DNA of 64,000 bases from Tridacna crocea (Eukaryota; Mollusca; Bivalvia; Cardiida; Cardiidae). Below are positions 13,401 to 25,400 of the stretch, piece by piece. The stretch is taken from NCBI GenBank assembly GCA_943736015.1, contig OX031065.1:29278427-29342426 (forward strand), given 5' to 3'. The position numbers and the translations under genes were made by a program. The notes under the pieces were generated by a model, which saw nothing but the letters and a program-made list of their open reading frames with translations, was not told the origin of the DNA and did not search any database. Numbering within the stretch: the first letter of the stretch is position 1; each line of letters opens with the position of its first letter.

Positions 13401-16400
13401 TTACCTTTCATGCCAATGAATAAACTTGCTTGTATTGTCTGACAGTGTTTATTTTTTCAAAGGCCCTGTTTTTCAGGGTCATGAACACTTCAATTTGTAG
13501 GGTAAAGGAATAAAAAGCCAGTGGAGTGATACAGGGCCATCATGGCACTTTTTTTAAACTCCACTGGCCAAAGGCCAGTGGGCTTATGTCATGGCTCGTT
13601 GTTCATCGTGAATCCGTCCCTCCGTCCGGTCGTCCGTGTATCTGTCCGTTAACTTATTTCAAACATCTTCTTCTCTGAAACTACCCATCCAAATTTGATG
13701 AAGCTTCACAGAAATAATCCTGCCATGGTCCTCTTCAGAATTTCTTGAAGGAATTTGATTCCTTAAAAAACTCTGGTTGCCATAGCAACAAAACTGAAGA
13801 AAGACATTTTCTAAAATCTCCTTCTCTGAAACCACAATGTACAGGGCTACTGAATTTGGCATGTAACTTTATCTAATGGACCTTAAATAAGTTTCTTCAT
13901 ATTATAGACCTGGGGTCAAAATTGGCTCCATTCCAGGGATCACAAGTTTAACATGGGCTTCAAAATATAGTCACTTCAATTTAAACTGTAATTTAAGGCG
14001 CCATCACACCATGACGTTCTGGTCAACGTTCTCTCAGCTTTTCAATCGTTCGATTTTTGAGTGTTCTAGAATGAGGATTTCACATCTGGCATGTTATTAA
14101 CGTGTGTGTAACGCATGACTAGCGTGTATCAGAGAAGAGTGTAACAGCAAACAAGTAAGATACCTCTGATACCTCCATATGCATGGACGTTTGGGAAACA
14201 CTTGAATGACGCTAAATGAACGCCAAAAGGACGTTTGTTTCACTTTAGTCACACGCAGAGTGTGCTAGGAGACCGTTCAGCGGTCGTTGACAGGTCGCCA
14301 GTGAGTCGTTCACTGCAAAGCAAACGATTTGTAACAACCAAGTAATGCTACCGTAATGACTGACTAGCGATAGCCGAACATGTGCAATGCTCGTTGAACA
14401 TTAGTAAAACGTCCCACAATGTTCTTTAACGATCTTCAGCGTTTAAAATTAAATGTTGAAGAACGTTGGTGTCCTTGAGAACTTTTGTGCATGTTCAAAA
14501 CTTTTTTTCCGGACTAGCGTTCTCCGCCGATTCCTGACGATCACCGACATTTACTAGCGTTCCCACAATGCTCTTCTGGCTCTATCCCAGCGACCATGGG
14601 CGACTAACAATGTTTCCACAAACGTCGGAAAACGTTGACCAGAACATCATGGTGTGACGGCCCCTTAAGGGAAATAACTCTTTTTTATAAAGGGTAAAGT
14701 TTGTTCCTATTTACATGGTTGGTGCTAGATATTAAGTTTTTTGATAGAAAATACTATGTTTTCAGGGAGAGTGATTCATTTTGATGCTAATAGTTATGCT
14801 CACATGAGTGGAATAATAAATTCATAGTAAGGTTTTTATCATTTAGGTTTTTTCCCTAGAACTTTACCTTTCATGCCAATGAATTAACCTACTTGTATTG
14901 CCTGACAGTATTCATTGTTTTTGAAGACCCTCTTTATCAAGGTCATGAACACTTCAATTTGTGGGGTAAAGGCTTAAAAAGCCAGTGGAGTGATACAGGG
15001 CCATCATGGCCCTCTTGTTTGTTTGTTTGTTTTAGTGAAAAATGGAAATTCATTTTATCTCATGAACATCATGGATAATATTTTCATGAGTGGCCGCTCC
15101 TGAAAATATTACCCATAATGTCATTATCTTCAGCTAGATGGCATTCTACAAATACACATCTATCTAATTTGGGCATTCTGGGTACAGAGCTGAACAAACG
15201 ACAAGTGTTACTTTGAATCCAAACTAGAATAAACATTTACTCAACAAAGCCCTACATTATATGATTCATTCAGCTATGATCAGCTAGCATGTAACCTAGG
15301 CATGGGCTGTTTATTAACTCTTTACCAAACAACAAAATTTTAGACTGGTCCAAATGGAAAGCAACAGCCAACAGCAGACAACAATTCTATTGTGGCTCAA
15401 ATGATGGAATAACATGTCTTCAATAGGGTAGAAAGCATTGTGGTTACCATCATTTTCTCCTTTTCCCACGTTTTAAAAAAGTTTCCTGTCTCAGGGTCGT
15501 TGAAAGTCGGTATTAGCTAATAGCTTTGGTATGAGTTCTGCTTTTCCCAGATATACGGGGATAGGTGATGCCTCATAGCTTTTCCCAGGTATACAGGGAT
15601 GGATGATGTGTCATAGCATTCTGGTTGAATCTTTGAAAGATTATGACATGTGCTGACAATACTGTTTTTAGCCAAGCTCATTGTATTTCAGAGAAATAAT
15701 ACCAGAACAGCCTTACTCGAGTGTTGAAATAGACGAACTGTCCAAAAAAGGTAAAAATTCTTACACCATTACTGAGCAAACTCATATTCACCTTCACTCT
15801 TTACCAAACAACAAAATTTTAGACTGGTCCAAATTGAAAGCATTTGCAGATGACAACATAAAAGTAATTGAAAATTTGATATTTGTTTTGGGAAGGGAAG
15901 AAAACATTGTAGGAAAAGGAAAAAATGCTGGTTACCAGCATTTTCTCCTTTTCCTACATTGTTTTCTGAAAGCTTCTTTCTCAGCATCATCAAAAGTAGG
16001 GATTGTGTGGCAATTGATTAACCAAACATTACCAAATAGTAATGAACCTAATGAAGAAAGCTAATGAAAACAATGTAAGAATGAGAGAAAATGCTAGTAG
16101 CTAGCATTTTCTCCTTTTCCCACAAAGTTTTCAGACAAATCCCGTAACCCTTTACCACATAATCCAAACTTTTAACACCCCTGTGAAAGAAGCCTTTTGA
16201 AAACAGTGTGGGAAAAGGAGAAAATGCTGGTGATCAGCATTTTCTCCTTTCCCTACACTGTTTTCTACCTTATCCAAGACAACTGCAACAATTTTGGTCA
16301 CATTTAGTTTGTCCTCTACACATGCTTTTGATTTTTGCTGTGTGAAAAAGGGTTAATTTTTCCAAATCTAGTTTATTGTCTGCAAATGCTTTTGAATTGG

Positions 16401-19400
16401 TCCAGTATAAATTTTGTCATGTGATAAAGGGTAGTGGCTATCAACTTTACCTCAAAAGCCCTCCCCATCAGGGTTGTTAACTCATTACCAAACGACAATA
16501 TTTTAGGCTTGCCCAAATCGAAAGCATTTGCAGACGACAAAATGAAAGTGACTGAAAATTTGAAATTTGTTTTGTGAAGGGTAGAAAATATTGTAGGAAA
16601 AGGAGAAAATGCTGGTAACCAGCATTTTCTCCTTTTCCCACAATATTTTCTAAAGGCTTCTTTCTCAGGGACATCAAAAGCAGGGATTGTGTGGTAATGG
16701 GTTAACCAGACAGAAAAATTTCACAGACATGTCCAAATTGAGAGCCTCTTCTAATGAACGAGAAACTTCGCAACAAATACAAGGCTGAAATACAAACCAC
16801 ACCCGACTGGATTCAAACATGAGTGGAAAAGATCATTGTTTTTTTAAAATTTCATAAGATATAGAGGATATTTGTCTTTTTCGGTGAAAAATCGAAATTT
16901 ATTTCATCGAGAGGACACTGTCGGTAATATTTTCACGAGTGGCACAGCCACTCATGAAAATATTACCGTTGGTGTTCATGAGATGAAATAAATTTCGATC
17001 TTTCACCGAAAAAAACAAATATTCTATTTATGGCATGCTTTTAACCCATTCTGGGAGGAGCTTTATCAAAATCCAGTGCATTTCTTTTCCGTTATTCCCC
17101 GTGGCATACCTCTCACGCATAGCAACGCATTACAATATTGCATCAAGCGCGATAAATGTAAGGTTAATGACGTCATATTTCCCATCTGGTTGTCAGGCAC
17201 GTGCAATTTACCTAGGCGACAAGAACATGAAAATCGGTATTTTCACTGGTGGTACCAGTGTAAATTGGAAAAATGTTTTCACTGCTATTTCTCTATATCC
17301 TACCGGAAATCATGAAATAAGAACATCTTAATTCACATTGCCAAACAGAATTCTCCCCGTCACAGTTGATAGGTATTGACTTCATAAGGGAGGAAGCTTT
17401 GCAGTAAAGAAGGACTTATCTCCCGTCATTATTTTGAGTAAGAATTTGCAAAAGATAATTCTGGTGTAGGTCAAATGATAGGAGTTATAAAGGGTAAAAG
17501 AAGTGGGTAAAAGGAGAAAATACTGGTAGCCAGGATTTTCATCTCCTTTTCCCTCAATGTTTCTACCCTTTACAAAACAAATTTTTAAAAACAAATTTCA
17601 AAATTTCAGTCACTTTTATTGTGTCGTCTTAAATGCTTTCAATTTGGACAAACCTAAAATTCTGTCATTTGGTAAAGAGTTAATTACAAAGTTGCATTAA
17701 GCCCCCATTTTACTTGTATAAAGATGATGAATCTGAATTAAATTGTTATGTCTTGCAGGGACATTTGGACCAGAACCTCCAAAACGATCTCATGTTGATC
17801 TGCTACAACCTTGGGCAGAAATTCCAGATTCAAACATGCAGTCACAAGCTGGACCACAGCCATATATTTACAAGAGATCAAACACAAGTGAGAAGGTATG
17901 TACAAACTTGTAATCCTTTATTTGATTACATTTTTGCCTAGAAATTATTTTGAGTACCCACACTATATATATATTGTAAAAATATATATAATTATCATAT
18001 AACTCTCCTTAATGTGATGCAGCCATTACAAATTTTCTTGTCTCACAAATGTGTGAGATAAGAAAATAGTGCTTTATATGGTCAATACACTGTTATTATA
18101 CGCTTCATTTCTAAAACATTGCTGGCCTAGGTTTCTGAAGGAAATTAGCGGTCAAAGTTCTTGTCATGATAAAGTTGTTAATTCAATCACTGTTAGACTC
18201 AAACAAAAATCAGTATTATGCAAGTTTCTTCGGAACTATTTGCGTTCGTAATGTACCTGTCAATGTAAGTGCACAGGCTTCATGTAAAGTTCACTACACA
18301 TGATACATGTATGCCTCTGGTTTAACACATTTTGGACTGTAATTCTTGTTATAAAGTAATGTGATATACAGGATCTGACATGAGTTGATTTTTGAGATAA
18401 AAATTTATCAAACAAGTCTACAAAAATGTTATTAAGCAAGCCTTTGGCGAGCTTAATAACATTTTTTGTGGACAAGTTTAATAATTTTTTTTTTTTTTAC
18501 CAAATACAGCACTATTTTCTTATCTCACACATGTGTGAGACAAGAAAATCTGTAATGGCTGTATCAGATTGAAAACAAGGAGAGTTATGTGATAAAAAAA
18601 TAATCTGACACATTGGTTTTTGAGATAAAAATTTATTAAACTTATGAAATGAGATACTGTCATAGCCCTGGCATTACAGTTGTGCAAACACTTTGACATT
18701 TTTTAATACATGTATTATCAAAAATATCCATCAAAAAGGGAACTCTCATACAGCATAGGAAGATAACGATCAAAGTATTTTTACACAGTTATGGCCCTTT
18801 TTAACATGAAACTTTCCCCCAAATTCAAGCACATACAGGTGAAGCTTGGCACCAACATGCGATGTTTGCTTTCACAATGTTTTCAACTCTTTCAAAAGTA
18901 TTCTGTTACTTTAGCAATAATGGAAGAGCCACAAACTTTGTTGTCTAGTAAAGTGTGAATATATCAAAAATGTTTACTGATGTAATGTATGTTCTTTTAA
19001 AGCCACCCAGTAAAAGTGAATCGACATCACGCCATCCACCAAAATACAGGAATCAAACATCTGAAGGCGGGACACCACCACCAAATCAAACTCCACCTAT
19101 GGGAGGAGCTACCAGATTTGGAGAACCAATAGGACAACCTGGGAGAATGACAATTAGCCATCAACATTGTATATTAACCTTTTTCACAATTTGTATTTGT
19201 CTCACTTTTTGTACTAAGTGAATTACAAAGATCAGATAATAAGGAAATACTTGAACCTTGATAAATTAACCAATAAGCAAAAATAAGTCTTTGGTAAACT
19301 TTAACTCCTTACCACATGATCCCAAACCTTAAAGAAGAGACCGTTTAAAAATGTTGAAGGAACGTTCTCCTATTAGCCAATCAGCTCTTTTATCCTTTTA

Positions 19401-22400
19401 CCAAGTTTAAACCACCCTGATGAAGAGACCTTTTCAGAACATTGTGGGAGAAAAGGAGAAAATGCTGGTGACCAGCATTTTCTTCTTTTCCAATAATGTT
19501 TTGTACTTTGAAGAAAAAAGTTGTCATCCTAGTCATGTCTATGTTCTCCTCTATAAATTTTTCAAACTGAATGAGTCTAAAATTTTATCTGTTTGTAAAG
19601 AGTTAACCCTCTACCAAACAATCCCTGGTTTTTATGACCATGAGATAGAAAGCCTTTTGAAAACATTGGGGAAAAAGACGAAAATGCTGGTAATCAGAAT
19701 TTCCTCCTTTTCTCACAATGTTTTCTACCCTTATAGAAACAAATTTTTAAGTTATGTTTGTTTTGTCTTCTGCAAGTGCTTTCAATTTGGACCAGTCCAA
19801 AATTTTGTCATTTGGTAAAGGGTTAAAGGCATGTTCTAGCATTTTTAGCCTCTTTTATTTGTCAACTGCAAATGCCTTGAATTAGGAAATATCTAGAATT
19901 TTCTCATATGGTATAAAGGGGACATGGACCACACAAAAGTTGATTTAATATTTTTGGAAGCCAGACTCTTGTTACAGTTGTTAATAAGCTAGTGTCTTGT
20001 TACAGTTGTTTATAAGGTAGAGTCTTGTTACAATTTTTTTATACCCCCACAAAACAAATGTTTTCGGGGGTACACTGGAATCAACCTGTTTGTCTGTTTG
20101 TCCTTCTATCCGTGTGTCTGTATGTCTCTTTGTCCATCCGTCTGTGTGTCCATCTGTGAACATAATACTAGTAATTTTATGTTGCAAACTCCTCCTACAA
20201 ATTTCCTTCAATTGTTTTGAAACTTTGCACTTATATTGATCATATATTAAAGATTTGCAAGACGCAATTTTCAAGTGTCAACTCTTCCTGGTTCAGGAAT
20301 TATCTCCCCTTGAACTTGCACCTTTTTCTGTCAAAGTGCTGGCGGGGTTATTATGTCACATTTACTGACAGCTCTACTTATTTCATGCCTTTTGGTAGTT
20401 TATTGGGAAGTAATGGTGAATTATAGAGTTTTATAAATAATAGAGTTTGAAAATAACAGTATTTTGTTGCATCACTCCTTAGTTGAAGGTGGAGACAGTG
20501 GTTCCCACACACTGGTTACTAAGGAAAACAATGCTTGCCAACCAACCAGACAGAAATATTGCACTCTATGTGATACTGTAATATTTTCTTGTGTGGGGAG
20601 TTTGCCATGGAGAATCACCAATGAAAACAGTGCTAGATTTTGATGAAATTTCCATCTTTCACAGAAAAAAAAAACATATACTCTCTACAGAGCTCCAGAT
20701 AATGGTATTCTAAAGTCATTATTTCTCTTCAAAACCCTATGTTGTGGGTACCCAACTACCCATTGGGAATGTCTCAAAGAGACGATTCAGATGGGTACCA
20801 ACACCTTAGGGGTAGTGGAGAATAATTAATATATTCAATTATAAAATCAAAATCTTTTCCACTATCTGAAGTTCTGTTCTCTATGTATTTTTCAAGCTGG
20901 AGGAGGATTTACACACATAGATATGGACCAAAATAGCAAGGTTCAGCCCAACGTGCAAGTTGGTGACCGCAATGTTATGGTGGTGGGTGGCAGCAGGAAC
21001 TCTGATTCAGATGATGAACGTAGAGGAGCAAAAACTTCTACAAAAAGGAAATCAAAGAAGAAAAGCAATCGCCATTTAAAGTTGCCTGGTAATTTGAATG
21101 TTGATACTATTTACCCTTTATCACAAAATGCCCAGTTTGAATGAAATTTATCATTTTCCCCCTTTTTTTGCACAATGTTCTGACCTCTTTCAAAGAAACA
21201 TATCATAAGGAGAGCAAAGTTCAAGTTTGCAAATGCTTTTAATTTAGACAAGTATAAAACTTTGTTGTTTGACTGAAGAGTTCAGATGTAGCCAAGATTA
21301 TGATCTTAAATGCTTTATCTCAACTCTATACCAAATAACAAAATTTAAGAATAGTCAAAATTAAAAACATTAGTAGATAGCAAATTTGGATTAACTCTTT
21401 ACCCCATAAGGCATTTCTATCGCATCTCTAATTGACCCTAAATAGCAGCAAGGATGTAGCCGTTTCTTATGTGTATATGACACCTTTTGATAGCATTGAA
21501 AACATTGTGGCAAAAGGTGAAATTGTTCGTCACTACCAATTTCACCCTTTGCCACAATGTTTTCCAAAGGCTCCTACAAACAACGCGTAGAAATGAGTAT
21601 CTATGGAGTAAAGGGTTAAATAAATTGTCTTTGAAAGGATAGAAAACATTTTGAGAAGAAAATTCTGATTGCCAGGGTTTTATCCTTTTCTCACAGTGAT
21701 AGAAAAAAAAGATATATATTGCAGTATAAAGGGTTGCTTTTACCATACTATTCCTACATACAGACAGTCTAGAACAAAGATCAAAGTGCATCCTGTGACA
21801 AGTCTGATCTTGATTTTTGCTGTAAACAGTATAACTGTAAGTTGTAATTTCAAGTCTCTACCACAATATCAAAAATTTTAAGGACCCTGGAAAAAGAGCT
21901 TTTGCAAACATTGTTGGAAAAGGAGAAAATGCCTGTATCCAGCATTTTCTCTTTTTTCCCAAAATGTTTTCTTTTCTTGCAAGGACAAATGTCATCACTC
22001 GAACCACATTTAATTTGACGTTTGAAACACTTTTAACCCTTTACTCCATAGATACTCATTTTGATGTATCAACAACAGACAGCTTTTGAAAACATTGTGG
22101 GAAAAGGAGAAATTGCTCGTAACGAGCAATTTCTCCTTTTCCCACAATGCTTTCCACTCAGTCAGATATTTGTATCCTCATTTGTCAATATTTTTGACAT
22201 CATATCTTTATTTGCTGCTGAAATGGAAGAGCCTCAAATTGGCATATTAGGTAAAGGGTTGATCAAACAGTCTAGCATTTTTGTGTTGCAAAAAGTTAGG
22301 CTTTACAATTGAAAAAAAAAAACAGATGTGAGCTGTCAATAGATGAGTGAAATAATGCAGTGGTGCTTGCAAGAAACATGACAGGGACCTTAGCTGACAG

Positions 22401-25400
22401 CATAGAACAGATAAAGATCAGACTGCACAGGATGTCCGGTCTGGCCTTGGATCTCTAAAGTCTGCTCTTTAGTCAATCCAAAACTATATGATAAAAGTCT
22501 TTCTGTGTGACAGGGGAATGTAATTAGTAGGTGTAACTTCTTTTCTGGTTTAGCCATTTCAAAATGCACACTGTGACATGCTAGTGTACAGAAATTACCA
22601 CCATTACATGGGGTTTTAGGTTATATACCCATGTAATTGGCACAGGATAAATGACATTGAAAACACTAGTATAATTATTGTGGAAAATGATTTCAATAAT
22701 AAGCCACTTTTTGGCACTATCTCTCTCTTAATTTTTAGGGACTTGGTTGTGGCAACTTAGGTTTAATGTAGAGTATTAGAAATCTTATCTGACTCTTTTC
22801 TATCTTAAGATAAGCCTGTAGAAAATGATGATATAGACGTAGTTTGTGTGGATATCGGTCGTGACTGGAAAAGGTTGTGTCGTGGGCTGGGCCTAGATGA
22901 TCCCCGTATTGAACAGATTTATCAAGATTATCATGTTAGTGGGCAATATGAGGTACTTTTCTTGCCATGTATTCTTAGTCTTTTTATTAACCCTTTACCA
23001 CACAATCCCGACCCTCAGAAAGAAGCCTTCTGAAAACACTGTGGGAAAAGGAGAAAATGCTGGTAACCAGCATTTTCTCCTTTTCCCACAATGTTTTCTA
23101 CTCTTCAAAAAACAAATTTCAAATTTTCAGTTACTTTTTGTCGTCTGCATTTAATGCTTTCGATTAGGACAAGCCTAAAATATTGTCGTTTGGTAATGAG
23201 TTAAGTGTTTTTCCAGTTTCATAGCCAAGCAAGATATCTCACTTGGTGGCATACAGGGCTTTACAACCCTTTATCACACAATGCCAATTTTTAACAACCA
23301 TGAGAAAGAGGATTTTTGTAAGATATTGAGGGAAAAGGTGAAAATTCTGGTAACAAGCATTTTCTCACAACATTCTCTGTCCTTTCAAAAAATTACCTCA
23401 TTTAAGCCACAATTAATTTGTTGTCTGCAATTGCCTGCAATTTTGACAAGGCATAACCCTTTACCAAACAATCCCCGGTTTTTATGACCCTGAGCTAGAA
23501 GCCTTTTGAAAACATTGTGGGAAAAGGAGAAAGTGCTGGTAACCAGCATTTTCTCACTTTCTCACAATTTTTTTTTCTACCCTGCCAGGAACAAATTACA
23601 ATTTTTGAGTTATGTTTCTTTTGTCATCTGCAAATGCTTTCAATTTGAACAAGTGTAAAATTTTGTCGTTTGATAAAGAGTTAAATCTGTCTGAACGAAA
23701 ACGAGCAGTCTATTTCCTCCATCAGCAATATCAACTGTAACTCTTTACCAGACGACCAAATTTTGGATTAGTCCAAATTGAAAGCATTTGCAGACGACAA
23801 AATAAATGTGAATCAGAAGTTGAAATTTTATATGAAAAGGGTAGAAAACATTGTGGGAAAAGGAGAAAATGCTGGTTACCAGCATTTTCTCCTTTTCCCA
23901 CAATGTTTTCAAAGGCTTTCTTTTTCAGGATCGTTAAAAGTCGGGATTGTGTGGTAAAGGGTTAACTCTGCCACACAATCCTGACTTTTATCAACCCCGA
24001 GAGAGAAGCCTTTTGAAAACATTGTAGGAAAAGGAGAAAATAATGGTAATCAGCATTTTCTCCTTTTCCCACAATGTTTACTACTCTGTCACAGACAAGT
24101 TTCATCATTTAAGTCACATTCAATTTGTCATCTGCAAAATCTGCTGAAGGGCAAAACCAGAGGTGGTTGGCTGATTTTTTTTTTTTTTACCAAGGATTGA
24201 TGATAGTTGTTGTGATAAGATTCATTCCTTTTGAGTGACTGATTATTGTTTGATAATGGTAATATTGGAAAGCAGCTGTGGCTGGAAAAAAAAACAGTGA
24301 ATGTATAAATATAGCCAAAAAAACTCCTGGAAAATATATAAAAAGGAGAACTGGCAGTGTACAATCTAGAGCGCAACAATACACCGTATACCCCATAAAG
24401 TCTCCAAATGGCGCAATTATTAACTAACCGTAAGCCTAACGGGATGCACTTGATAGTTAAAAAGCCATTCTGTGAATAAGGGATGTTTTCCTCTGTTAAT
24501 GCTCTTTCCGCTTTACTCATTGCCAAATGACAATATTCTAAGCTTGTCCAAATCCAAAGTATTTGTGGATGACAACATTAAAGTGACTGAAAATTTGAAA
24601 ATTGTTTCGTGAAGGGTAGAAAACATTGTGGGAAAAGGAGAAAATGCTGGTTACTAGCATTTTCCCCTTTTCCCACAATGTTTTCTAAGGGCTTCTTTCT
24701 CAGGTCGTCAAAAGTAGGGATTGTGTGATAATGGGTTAACAAAACATAAAACTGAACTTTCCAGTAAACTGAACACTTTACCCAACAATTTCAAGAAATG
24801 ACAAACCTGAGGAATAAAGCATGGAAAATATTGTGGGAATAACATTGTAGGGTTTTCTCGTGATTTTTTTTCTGTTTCATGCAAAGGTAAATACAAAACA
24901 ATCCCAGTTATGACAGGAATAAAGCCTTGAAAAAGCAGTGGAAAAAATATGGAATCCTGTAAATCAGCCCTTTCTGTTTTTAGCTCACCTGAGCAGAAAG
25001 AGTTCTAGGTGAGCTTTTTTTGGTGGTGCTGTGTCTAGTGTGTGTCGTCTGTCATCAACTTTTACCTTGTATACACTCTATAGGCCACAATTACAGTCCA
25101 ATAATTGCGAAACTAGGTCAGAATGTTTGTCTTTATCATGTACATATTTGAAATTGGGTCATGTTGCTTCAAAAACTAGGTTAGTTGGTCAGATTCTAAA
25201 AAAAAACTTGTATATAAACTGCAGGTCACAATTTCAGTCCAAAACTTTTGAAAGCTGGACAGAATGTTTGTCTAAATGATATCTCGGAAGAGTTTGAAAA
25301 TGGGTCATGTGAGGTTAAACCTTGTGTAGGCTCTAGAGACTATATTTTCAGTCCAAGGCTCTTGAAAGTTGGTCGAGCGTCCTGATGATATCCCAGACGA

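Noticed and set aside
15751-16064. Extension of the exon 3 open frame to 127 residues
   Set aside because: After the GT donor it reads into a family A MITE; only the first ~20 residues belong to the exon.
20923-21144. ATG at 20923 as a start of a separate small gene
   Set aside because: It is internal to an exon with a good acceptor 27 bp upstream whose phase matches exon 5.
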